From contig OZ244818.1 in assembly GCA_965220285.1 (NCBI GenBank), forward strand, positions 3,038,001 through 3,102,000: a DNA stretch of 64,000 bases, read 5' to 3'. The stretch's first letter is position 1. Each line of letters opens with the position of its first letter. Below the pieces are notes generated by a model. The model did no database searches. It saw only the letters and a program-made list of their open reading frames with translations, and had not been told where the DNA came from. Positions 34,051-46,105 of the stretch are shown piece by piece. Source of the stretch: Bin5 sp009843665 (lineage in GTDB: Bacteria; Chloroflexota; Anaerolineae; Caldilineales; Caldilineaceae). The translations under genes were made by a program, and so were the position numbers.

Positions 34051-34110
34051 CGACTTGACCCTACATTATCCGACTTGACCCGACTTGACCCGACATGAAC
34101 CGACCAGTTC
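34051..34110. repeat. Decamer tandem array 2
   Basis: Six 10-bp units: CGACTTGACC, CTACATTATC, CGACTTGACC, CGACTTGACC, CGACATGAAC, CGACCAGTTC. The 10-bp period would place one unit per turn of the helix, so a protein binding each unit would sit on one face of the DNA. The terminal pair CGACATGAAC-CGACCAG matches the CGACGTGAAC-CGTCCAG end of array 1. Confidence 0.85.
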
Positions 34111-34568
34111 GTCCCACCATGTCAGAGTTCGTACAACTCTTGCACAATCCGCGCCGATAATGGTACGAGAACCCCCGCGCCAGCCAAGCTCTAATCACGG
34201 CCCATCACTTGAACTGCAGAAACTGCAGTCCAGACAACCCGAAAACGCTCGTAAACTCTCATAAACACTCGTAATCTCTCGTCCAACACACAGATGAGAC
34301 CCACCTTCAAGACAAACGATCCCCAATGAATGAAATGCTCGCATCGGCCCCCAAGGTATCTGTATCCCCATTGAATTCCGTCTTTTCCTCCGATACTGGA
34401 CTGTTCCTGACTTCCGCTATCAGCCTCAGGCGCGTCAGGAACGCAGTCCACCGGTTCTTGGATGAGGACGACACTCGTATCCGGCGGAGAGATGAGACCC
34501 AAGGCAACTCTCCTCATCACGAGAGCTCGCTCTCCTGAAATAGATCTTATTAAAGTAAGGATCTGCGC

Positions 34569-36077
34569 ATGTTCAAAAAAGTTCTGGTTGCGAATCGAGG
34601 CGAAATCGCCGTACGCGTCTTGCGGGCCTGTGAAGAGCGAGGCATCGCCACCGCCACCGTCTTCTCCGATGTAGACCGGACTGCCCTCCACGTGCGTTAC
34701 GCCGATGAGGCCTATCACATCGGCCCCGCCCCCAGCCGCGACAGCTACCTCCGCATCGATAAGATTATCGACGTGGCCCGCAAGGCCGGCGTTGACGCCG
34801 TCCATCCTGGTTACGGCTTTCTGGCCGAAAACGCCGAATTCGCTGCCGCCTGCGCCGACGCCGGCATCACCTTCATCGGCCCGTCACCCGATGCCATCGC
34901 CAAGATGGGGGATAAGCAGACTGCACGCGAAACCGTCGCCAAAAACAACGTCCCGCTTGTCCCGGGGTCGCGCAAGGGCCTGCGAGATGACGAGCTCAAG
35001 GCTACCGCCGTACAGATCGGGTTCCCCTTGATGATTAAGGCGACCGCAGGCGGCGGCGGCAAAGGTATGCGCGTCGTACACGATCCCAACCAGTTCACCA
35101 GCGCGCTCCAGGCCGCGCGCCGGGAGGCAGTTGGTGCCTTCGGCAATGGCGAAGTCTACCTGGAAAAGTTCATCTCCAGCGCCCGCCATATCGAAGTGCA
35201 GATCCTCGCCGACAGCTACGGGCACACCATCCACCTCGGCGAGCGCGAATGCTCCATCCAGCGCCGCCACCAGAAGCTGATCGAAGAGGCGCCCAGCGTC
35301 GCCGTCGACGAAAACATGCGCCAGGATCTCGGACGCATCGCTGTGGCCGCCGCCGAGTCGGTGAACTATGTCAACGCCGGCACGATCGAATTCCTCTTCG
35401 ACCCCAATGAGGAAAAGTTCTACTTCCTCGAGATGAACACCCGCCTGCAGGTGGAGCACCCCGTCACCGAATTCGTTACCGGTGTCGATATCGTTAAAGA
35501 GCAGCTGACCATTGCCTCCGGCCGCCGCATGCGCTACCGGCCCGAAGACATCCGCCCCAAGGGTTGGTCGATCGAGTGCCGTCTCACCGCCGAGGATCCC
35601 TTCAACAACTTCATGCCCAATAGCGGCGTCGTCACCTACCTCAAGGAGCCGACCGGGCCCGGCGTGCGCGTCGAAAGCTCACTCTACCGCGGCTACGAAG
35701 TGAGTCTCTTCTACGATCCGATGGTCGCCAAACTGATCGTCTGGGGCGAAAACAGGGCCGAAGCCATCCTGCGTATGCGCCGCGCCCTCAACGAATATCG
35801 CATCAGTGGAATCAAAACGTCGATCCCGTTCCACCAGGAGATTATGGACAGCACCGAGTTCATCTGGGGCACCTTCGACACCGGATTCCTCGACCGCCGC
35901 CGCCTGGTGGCCAAAAGCGAACCCGACCCCGAGCAGGCGCGTATCGCAGCCGTGGCCGCCGCACTCGTAGCCCACGATGCCGGCCGCCGCGCCGTTAACA
36001 TCGGCGGCGGCGAGAGCGACGCCGCCAGCGCTTGGAAGCAGGCCGGCCGCATGAGCACGATGGGAGGCCGGTGGTGA
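34569..36077 (+). CDS. accC: Biotin carboxylase subunit of acyl-CoA carboxylase
   Basis: A 502-residue biotin carboxylase. N-terminal domain 'KVLVANRGEIAVRVLRACEE', 'DAVHPGYGFLAENAEFA', ATP-grasp glycine loop 'KATAGGGGKGMRVV', 'RHIEVQILAD', 'GERECSIQRRHQKLIEEAP', 'FLEMNTRLQVEHPVTE' with the catalytic Glu and Arg, and the C-terminal domain. It carboxylates biotin on the carrier protein using ATP and bicarbonate. The last 50 residues beyond the usual end are Ala/Gly-rich. The biotin carrier gene overlaps its stop codon. The long repeat-bearing gap upstream suggests its own promoter. Confidence 0.95.
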   Translation: MFKKVLVANRGEIAVRVLRACEERGIATATVFSDVDRTALHVRYADEAYHIGPAPSRDSYLRIDKIIDVARKAGVDAVHPGYGFLAENAEFAAACADAGITFIGPSPDAIAKMGDKQTARETVAKNNVPLVPGSRKGLRDDELKATAVQIGFPLMIKATAGGGGKGMRVVHDPNQFTSALQAARREAVGAFGNGEVYLEKFISSARHIEVQILADSYGHTIHLGERECSIQRRHQKLIEEAPSVAVDENMRQDLGRIAVAAAESVNYVNAGTIEFLFDPNEEKFYFLEMNTRLQVEHPVTEFVTGVDIVKEQLTIASGRRMRYRPEDIRPKGWSIECRLTAEDPFNNFMPNSGVVTYLKEPTGPGVRVESSLYRGYEVSLFYDPMVAKLIVWGENRAEAILRMRRALNEYRISGIKTSIPFHQEIMDSTEFIWGTFDTGFLDRRRLVAKSEPDPEQARIAAVAAALVAHDAGRRAVNIGGGESDAASAWKQAGRMSTMGGRW

Positions 36078-36568
36078 AATACTTTGCCAGTGTCGGCGGC
36101 TATACCTTTGAAATCGAAATAAACGAGGACGAGGTCCTGGTCGACGGCGAGCCAATCTCCGTTGACCTCCGCCAGAGCGGGGTCACCCAGCTCTACAGCC
36201 TGCTGCTGGACGACGCCAGCTTCGAGATGTTTGTCGAAGAAACACCGCACAGCCACGACGTCACCCTCCGCGGCGAACAGTTCCGTGTCCACATTGAGGA
36301 CGAACGCACCCGCCGCCTCAACGCAGCCCGCCAGGGGCCCGCGCTGCCCCAGGGCGACCTCTCCGTCCGAGCCCCTATCCCGGGCATGATTGTAAAGGTA
36401 TTGGTACAGGACGGCGATGAGATCATCGAAGATCAGCCGCTCATGATCCTCGAAGCCATGAAAATGGAAAACGAGATTCGCGCCGTCCGTTCCGGCGTCG
36501 TGCGCAAAGTGGAAGTCACCGCCGGCGAGAGCGTCGAGCAGGACGCCGTACTCATCGTAATCGGATAG
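36074..36568 (+). CDS. Biotin carboxyl carrier protein (biotin/lipoyl-binding domain)
   Basis: 164 residues from the GTG at 36074, which overlaps the accC stop by 4 bp; an earlier GTG at 36071 and an ATG at 36032 are also in frame. An N-terminal beta-rich domain (1-90) is followed by the biotinyl domain: 'VRAPIPGMIVKVLVQDGDEI', 'LMILEAMKMENEIRAVRSG', with Lys130 of AMKM as the biotinylation site, then 'VTAGESVEQDAVLIVIG'. It shuttles carboxybiotin between biotin carboxylase and the carboxyltransferase encoded at 31289. Biotin ligase encoded at 28866 would modify it. Confidence 0.9.
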   Translation: MKYFASVGGYTFEIEINEDEVLVDGEPISVDLRQSGVTQLYSLLLDDASFEMFVEETPHSHDVTLRGEQFRVHIEDERTRRLNAARQGPALPQGDLSVRAPIPGMIVKVLVQDGDEIIEDQPLMILEAMKMENEIRAVRSGVVRKVEVTAGESVEQDAVLIVIG

Positions 36569-36678
36569 TCCCCAATCCATATCCAGGCGTCCTCTTCTAG
36601 GCCATTCCATAAAAATAGATTTCACCCCTCGGGCAACTGCATCGAACCGGAACAGGATCCCCGTGAGGCTTCCCGTAG

Positions 36679-36699
36679 GGGCACCCGTTGTGGGTGCCC
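36679..36699. terminator. GC-rich hairpin downstream of the biotin carrier gene
   Basis: GGGCACCC-GTTGT-GGGTGCCC: eight perfect base pairs with a 5-base loop, 111 bp after the stop codon. No T-tract follows, so it may be a weak or Rho-assisted terminator, or a REP-like dispersed hairpin. Confidence 0.35.
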
Positions 36700-36775
36700 T
36701 CGGCGGCTGCCCTTCGTTGGCTACTATGGCGGCCAAATCCTGACTCGTTTGCTTTGATTTCAACCCGAATCCTAT

Positions 36776-36804
36776 TTGACAGGCCAATTGCACTGTGATA
36801 CATT
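36776..36804 (+). promoter_or_regulatory. Sigma-70-type promoter of the rRNA operon
   Basis: A perfect TTGACA (36776-36781) and TACATT (36799-36804, 4 of 6 match) separated by 17 bp. The predicted start is near 36811, about 60 nt before the 16S processing arm. It is the best -35/-10 pair in the region and has A/T-rich sequence around it. Confidence 0.65.
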
Positions 36805-36873
36805 AAGGAAACCTGCATCGAATCGAAAACGATTTGTCAGGTTAATCTACATGTAGTAGAGTAACGAAGTTGT

Positions 36874-36905
36874 GGCACATTAACAGCTGAAGAGTGGCAA
36901 GATAA
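36874..36905 (+). other. 16S rRNA processing stem, 5' arm
   Basis: A 32-nt segment that pairs with 38712-38743 downstream of 16S, with only four non-Watson-Crick positions, one of which is a G-U pair. This is the long stem cut by RNase III in pre-16S maturation. Its first 10 bases, GGCACATTAA, are repeated at the 5' arm of the 23S stem. Confidence 0.85.
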
Positions 36906-37081
36906 GCGAGTCCAGCAGACCTGTCAGTCGTTTTCGTTCTGTTCTGTGTCCTGGCCTTTGGTTGGGACGAGGGGCGGAACGGGGGCGAGATGACTTGAGA
37001 GTTTGAATGAGCTTTGCGTAGAAGTGCTGATGTTACGCAGCGTACCGGGAGGTTGAGGTATGTTTGTGTGGCATCGGCGAA

Positions 37082-38607
<1,526 letters not shown>

Positions 38608-38711
38608 AAGCGAAGGCGAATCTGTGGAGGCAGCGCAGTGTCTGCAGAGAGCAGAGGCTGAGCTGTTGTGGAAGCGGAGACGCCGCAGCAGTAAAGGTCT
38701 GTGAAGGCCGG

Positions 38712-38743
38712 TTATCTTGCCACTTTTCAGGGGTTAACGTGCC
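38712..38743 (+). other. 16S rRNA processing stem, 3' arm
   Basis: Complementary to 36874-36905 (see that entry). It begins TTATCTTGCCACTTTTCAG and ends at GTGCC, 110 nt after the mature 16S 3' end. Confidence 0.85.
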
Positions 38744-38774
38744 TCTGAAGGTGAAGGCAGGGCAAGTGGAAGAA

Positions 38775-38848
<74 letters not shown>

Positions 38849-38991
38849 CAGTCGTTTGGCTGAAGCGGGGAGTATGCGTTGGAGCTGAGCGATGGCAGCG
38901 AGGAAGGGTTCTGCAGGCCCGGCCGGCTGTGCAGGAGGCTGGGTGCAGGAAGCCTGGTCGGCTGTGAAGCAGTAAGAGTAGTAAGCAGGGA

Positions 38992-39035
38992 TGGCACATT
39001 AAGAACTGAATAGGATAGAGAAGAACTGCTGTAGG
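38992..39035 (+). other. 23S rRNA processing stem, 5' arm
   Basis: A 44-nt segment starting TGGCACATTAAGAACTGAAT that pairs with 42042-42085 with two mismatches and six G-U pairs, forming the long pre-23S stem that encloses the whole 23S gene. Confidence 0.88.
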
Positions 39036-39083
39036 AGTAGGAAGGGTGCGGCAGCTGCGAGGTTGTCGCGCACAAACACAGCA

Positions 39084-42025
<2,942 letters not shown>

Positions 42026-42041
42026 GTATGTATATCCTGCG

Positions 42042-42085
42042 CCTGTAGTAGTACTTCTTTATCCTGTTCAGTTCCTAGTGTGCCA
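42042..42085 (+). other. 23S rRNA processing stem, 3' arm
   Basis: Partner of 38992-39035. It starts 16 nt after the mature 23S end and reads through CTTTATCCTGTTCAGTTCC to TGTGCCA. Confidence 0.88.
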
Positions 42086-42240
42086 TGCGCGTGGTATGAC
42101 CGACGGCATGCAGGCAGCGCTGTAACGCAACCGCGTAGCGACGACGCTGCAAGGCAGATTGCACTGCACACAATGCAGTTCTCAGCATGCACGTACGTCA
42201 CAGACCACTCGCACATGACAACCTGCGTGAGCAAAGAGGA

Positions 42241-42357
42241 GTTGGTGGCAAGAGCGGTGGGGAGACACCCGGTCCCATCCCGAACCCGGCAGTAAAGTCC
42301 ACCAGCGTCGATGGTAGTGCGGGGGCGACCCCGTGTGAGAGTAGACCGCTGCCAACC
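42241..42357 (+). rRNA. 5S ribosomal RNA
   Basis: About 117 nt starting GTTGGTGGCAAGAGCGG, with the conserved CCCATCCCGAACCCGG loop and ending GAGAGTAGACCGCTGCCAAC. Helix I (GTTGGTGGCA against TGCCAAC) is extended outward by AAAGAGGAG before the gene and CTCCTCTTT after it, a precursor stem. A T-rich sequence follows and probably ends the operon. Ends approximate. Confidence 0.93.
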
Positions 42358-42393
42358 TCCTCTTTCTTTCACTCCCACCGATGAAAGCTTCTC

Positions 42394-42421
42394 TGGACAA
42401 CCTGCTCCTTTGTGTTAAAAT
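42394..42421 (+). promoter_or_regulatory. Sigma-70-type promoter for glmU
   Basis: TGGACA (42394-42399, 5 of 6) and TAAAAT (42416-42421, 5 of 6) with a 16-bp spacer, just after the 5S rRNA. The predicted leader to the glmU ATG is about 205 nt. Confidence 0.55.
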
Positions 42422-42632
42422 GTGCGCAGACACCAATCTGGCCCCCGTCTGCGATCTGCTTCATGGATGATAACCCTCCAGAACCCGGCTCACTACCATT
42501 CTTATCCTCGCTTAAATTCGCCGTCCCTCTCGCGCTTGACCATCTGACCGACGCGCTTACCGCACTGGCTGCTCGCCGTCCGCGTACTCCGCGCGCGCCG
42601 CTTCTCTTCCCTCGAGCATAGGAGCATCCTGA

Positions 42633-43991
42633 ATGACCGTTGCCGCCGTCATACTGGCTGCCGGGCACGGCACCCGCATGAATTCAACACTGCCCAAATC
42701 CCTGCACCCCCTCGCCGGACGGCCTCTGATCGAGTGGTCTCTGCGCGCGGTAGACGGGCTCTCCGATCTGCGGCCGGTCGTCGTCGTCGGTCATGCAAGA
42801 AAACAGGTGCAGGACTACCTCGGCGAGCGCGTCGATTACAGCGTGCAGGAAAAGCTCCTCGGCACAGGGCACGCCCTCATGCAGGCCAAAGAACGCCTCT
42901 ATCAACGCGCCGACCAGGTCCTCGTCCTCTACGCCGATATGCCCCTTCTGCGGCCCGAAACGCTCAAAGGGTTGACCCAGCTTCGCGCCGCCAGCACACA
43001 TAGGCAGCACCCGCCGGCAGCACTCTCCCTCCTGACGGTCGAGCGTAAGGACGCCCAGGGGTTCGGCCGCATCGTCCGCGGTCGGAACGGGTCTGTCAGC
43101 GCAATTGTCGAAGAGGCCGACTGCACGCCCGAACAGCTCGCCATTCGCGAGCTGAATCCCGGTGTCTACTGCTTCAACGCCCAATGGCTCTGGGAGAACA
43201 TCTCCCTCCTGACGCCCAGCGCCAGCGGCGAACTCTATCTGACCGACCTGCTCGCAATCGCTGTCGAACAGGGCCAGGAAGTCGAGACCGTTGCCGCCGC
43301 ACCTGATGAAACACTCGGCATCAACGACCGCAGCCAGATGGCCGCCGCCGCACACGCCCTGCGCTGGCGCATCAACACCGATCATATGCTTGCCGGCGTG
43401 ACCATCGTCGATCCCGCATCCACATATATCGACGCCGACGTGACCATCGGCCAGGACTCGACCATCCTTCCCGGAACCCACCTGCAGGGCGCCACCACCG
43501 TCGGCGCCGGCTGCTGCATCGGACCGAACAGCCGCATCGTCGACAGCGCAATCGGGGATGACTGCCGCGTCGAGTACAGCGTCATCGAGCAGTCCAGAAT
43601 GGACCGGGGCAGCGAAGTCGGCCCCTTCGGTCATCTGCGGCCGGGCGCCCATCTCGGCGAAGACGTGCATATGGGTAACTTCGGCGAAGTGAAGAACAGC
43701 CGTCTCGCCAGAGGCGTCAAAATGGGTCATTTCAGCTACATTGGCGATGCCACCGTTGGCGAAAATGTAAATGTCGGTGCCGGCACCATCACCTGTAACT
43801 TCGACGGCGTCTCAAAAAATCGCACAGTTCTCGGCGATGACGTCTTCCTCGGCAGCGATACGCTCTTGGTTGCCCCCGTAACCCTCGGCGCCCGCGCCCG
43901 TACCGGCGCCGGCGCCGTCGTAACGCGGGACGTCGACGAGGACACGCTCGTCTACGGCGTGCCCGCCAGGCAGCCTGAATCGATTGAGTAA
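42633..43991 (+). CDS. glmU: Bifunctional GlcNAc-1-phosphate uridyltransferase / glucosamine-1-phosphate acetyltransferase
   Basis: A 452-residue enzyme with an AGGAG ribosome binding site. The N-terminal pyrophosphorylase has 'VILAAGHGTRMNSTLPKSLHPLAG' cut at LAAGxGTRMxSxxPKxLH, and 'VLVLYADMPLLRPETL'. The C-terminal half from about residue 255 is a left-handed beta helix of hexapeptide repeats ('VDPASTYIDADVTIGQDSTI', 'GNFGEVKNSRLARGVKMGHFSYIGD') with the acetyl-CoA site. It makes UDP-GlcNAc for cell-wall synthesis in the cytoplasm. Full length and intact. Confidence 0.95.
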   Translation: MTVAAVILAAGHGTRMNSTLPKSLHPLAGRPLIEWSLRAVDGLSDLRPVVVVGHARKQVQDYLGERVDYSVQEKLLGTGHALMQAKERLYQRADQVLVLYADMPLLRPETLKGLTQLRAASTHRQHPPAALSLLTVERKDAQGFGRIVRGRNGSVSAIVEEADCTPEQLAIRELNPGVYCFNAQWLWENISLLTPSASGELYLTDLLAIAVEQGQEVETVAAAPDETLGINDRSQMAAAAHALRWRINTDHMLAGVTIVDPASTYIDADVTIGQDSTILPGTHLQGATTVGAGCCIGPNSRIVDSAIGDDCRVEYSVIEQSRMDRGSEVGPFGHLRPGAHLGEDVHMGNFGEVKNSRLARGVKMGHFSYIGDATVGENVNVGAGTITCNFDGVSKNRTVLGDDVFLGSDTLLVAPVTLGARARTGAGAVVTRDVDEDTLVYGVPARQPESIE

Positions 43992-44109
43992 CCTGGTCGA
44001 ATTGACGAAAAAGAAACTGACACACCAGCACTCGGGACGGATATCTGCCGTCAATGCGCCTGCGCTACACATGGCGCGGCGCAAAGCAACGTAGAAAAAG
44101 GAGTCTCCA

Positions 44110-45459
44110 GTGGAAGTGGAACCTGCATGGCTGATCGCGGCGCAACTGCTGCCATTACTGACGATTGGCTTTGTCTCTGCCGCAGAAGTATCGCTGTCGG
44201 CAGCGTCCAGAAGCCGTATGCGAGAGCTTCTCGCCAGCGGCAATCAGCGGGCAAAGTTGATCGACCAAATGCTCTCCGACCCGGCCCGCTTTCTTTCCAC
44301 CCTCCTGATACTCAAAAGCCTTGCCTACATCGCTGCCAGCTCTATGGCCGTCTGCCTGGCCATGACCCTGAAGTGGTCCACTGTCGGGGTTAGCCTCGCC
44401 GTCGCTCTCGTCTGGCTCCTTCTTCTCGCCGTTCAGGTCTTCAGCCGCGGCTGGGCTCTGCGCCAGCCCGACACGGTCGCGCTCTCGATCGCCCGTGTCG
44501 TCAACCTTCTGGCTGCACTTCTTTCCCCGCTCTCTCTCCTCCTGCGTCGCTTGGCTGCCTTCGCCCGCGGTGACGAAGACGAAGTGACCCCCGAAAGCGT
44601 ATTCCTGAGTGAGGACGGCCTCCGCTTCCTCATTCACGTTGGCGAAGGCGAGGGCGTGATCGAAGAAGACGAGAAGCAGATGATCGCCGGCATCTTTGAA
44701 TTCGGCGAGACGACCGTGCGCGAGATCATGGTGCCCCGGCTCGACATGGTGGCCGTAGAGGTGACTTCCCCCCTCAGCGAAGCTCTCGATCTGATCATCG
44801 GCAACGGACACAGCCGCATTCCCGTCTACGAAGACAATATAGACCATCTGCTCGGCGTACTCTATGCCAAAGACCTCCTCCTCTGCCTGCGCGACGGAAG
44901 CCAGGATATCGCCGTTCGTCAACTGCTTCGGGAGGCCTACTTCGTGCCCCAGAGCAAGAAACTTGACGAACTGTTCGAGGAAATGCAGGCCCATCGCATC
45001 CATATGGCCCTGGCCGTGGACGAATACGGCGGTACAGCCGGCCTCGTTACCATCGAAGACCTGCTCGAAGAGATCGTTGGCGAAATCCAGGACGAATACG
45101 ATTCCGAAGAGCCCCAGCTCAAAAAACTGGCCCCCGAAATCTACGTCTTCAACGCCCGTTACGATATCGATGAAGTGTCACGGCTTATCGACGTCGACCT
45201 GTCCGCCGGCCCCGAGAATATCGATACCTTGGGCGGCTTCATCTACAGCCAGCTTGGACGCGTCCCCGAGCAGGGCGAAAGCATTCATTTCCATGACTGG
45301 CGCTTCACCGTCATGTCAGTCGATTCCCGCCGTATCGAACAGGTGCGCGTTGAACCGCGCCACAGCGCAGAGAACGAGGCCCAGACCTTGAGTCAGCCCG
45401 ATGTCGAGGAGCAGACCGAGGACTCGACAGGCTCCGGTTATCTTCAATCGGCCGCCTGA
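44110..45459 (+). CDS. Hemolysin-family/CNNM-type membrane protein with CBS domains
   Basis: A 449-residue protein from a GTG with AAAAGGAG six bases upstream. The N-terminal DUF21 (CNNM) domain has about three or four membrane helices (residues 1-150). Two CBS repeats follow ('VREIMVPRLDMVAVEVTS', 'RIPVYEDNIDHLLGVLYAKD', then 'MALAVDEYGGTAGLVTIEDL'), and the CorC/HlyC transporter-associated domain is near the end ('NARYDIDEVSRLIDVDL', 'GGFIYSQLGRVPEQGE'). Such proteins are implicated in Mg2+/Co2+ efflux; no haemolytic role is implied. Confidence 0.9.
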   Translation: MEVEPAWLIAAQLLPLLTIGFVSAAEVSLSAASRSRMRELLASGNQRAKLIDQMLSDPARFLSTLLILKSLAYIAASSMAVCLAMTLKWSTVGVSLAVALVWLLLLAVQVFSRGWALRQPDTVALSIARVVNLLAALLSPLSLLLRRLAAFARGDEDEVTPESVFLSEDGLRFLIHVGEGEGVIEEDEKQMIAGIFEFGETTVREIMVPRLDMVAVEVTSPLSEALDLIIGNGHSRIPVYEDNIDHLLGVLYAKDLLLCLRDGSQDIAVRQLLREAYFVPQSKKLDELFEEMQAHRIHMALAVDEYGGTAGLVTIEDLLEEIVGEIQDEYDSEEPQLKKLAPEIYVFNARYDIDEVSRLIDVDLSAGPENIDTLGGFIYSQLGRVPEQGESIHFHDWRFTVMSVDSRRIEQVRVEPRHSAENEAQTLSQPDVEEQTEDSTGSGYLQSAA

Positions 45460-45513
45460 TACTATGTTATACGCCTCCTGCTCAGAGAGGCCGCCCGGAA
45501 AAAGGACACTATC

Positions 45514-45900
45514 GTGACCCCGACGGTATCCCCGCAACAGTTGGTTGCAGCGGCACAGTCCGCTCGCAGACAGGCCCATGCACCCTACAGCAACTACTTC
45601 GTCGGCGCCGCCGTATTAACGGCAGACGGCGAAATCATACCGGGATGTAACGTCGAGAACGCCTCCTATGGGGGAACGATCTGCGCCGAACGGGTCGCCC
45701 TCACGTCTGCCGTCGCCCAGGGGAAACGCCAATTCAGTGCCATCGCCGTTGTTACCGTGGACGGCGCCTCGCCCTGTGGCCTCTGCCGCCAGGTGATGAT
45801 CGAGCTTGGGGCGGAGATGGATGTGTACATCAGTGATGAAGCCGGCAACTTCCGCAGCACGACTGCGCGCGCCTTGCTGCCCGATGCCTTCCGCGGCTGA
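45514..45900 (+). CDS. cdd: Cytidine deaminase
   Basis: A 128-residue homotetrameric-type cytidine deaminase. Start GTG with AAAAAGGA upstream. The motifs are 'YSNYFVGAAV', 'NVENASYGGTICAERVAL' (zinc ligand Cys57, catalytic Glu59) and 'PCGLCRQ' (Cys88, Cys91). It converts cytidine and deoxycytidine to uridine forms in pyrimidine salvage. Two nucleoside-type ABC permeases are encoded 4 kb downstream, which fits nucleoside uptake and salvage. Confidence 0.94.
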   Translation: MTPTVSPQQLVAAAQSARRQAHAPYSNYFVGAAVLTADGEIIPGCNVENASYGGTICAERVALTSAVAQGKRQFSAIAVVTVDGASPCGLCRQVMIELGAEMDVYISDEAGNFRSTTARALLPDAFRG

Positions 45901-46105
45901 CCATGGTCGTAACGTCTCCTCGCCGGCTCTTCCCGTCGCCAACTTCCAGGTGCAGACGAATTCGCGGCGTCCTGGACAAGTCGCCGCGAATCAGGCACTG
46001 AGCCCGAAAAAGAAGCAAGCTGGCACTCCTCTGTGACTACCCGGCAGAATCCTTCAGCCAGAACTGGTACGAGGATCCCTACCCCACCCAGCGAGCGAAA
46101 TACTG

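Larger units (their letters stand above)
33544..34568. other. Repeat-bearing non-coding kilobase before accC
   Basis: No convincing gene. It holds two arrays of 10-bp tandem units (33847-33906 and 34051-34110), then a stretch of CTCGTAAACTCTC-type near-repeats at about 34246-34290 and a CTGCAGAAACTGCAG element near 34212. An AAGGAT ribosome binding site for accC lies at about 34556. Confidence 0.6.
36569..37081. other. rRNA operon upstream region
   Basis: No gene. It contains a GC-rich hairpin at 36679-36699, a promoter at 36776-36804, a 10-bp palindrome CTACATGTAG at 36847-36856 and the 5' arm of the 16S processing stem at 36874-36905. Confidence 0.7.

Noticed and set aside
33847..34110. 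Decamer arrays considered as CRISPR or a plasmid origin with iterons
   Set aside because: No spacers, and no replication initiator gene nearby; the setting is a chromosomal carboxylase locus.
34191..34805. A 204-codon minus-strand frame overlapping the start of accC
   Set aside because: It runs antisense into the conserved biotin carboxylase N terminus and has no family features.
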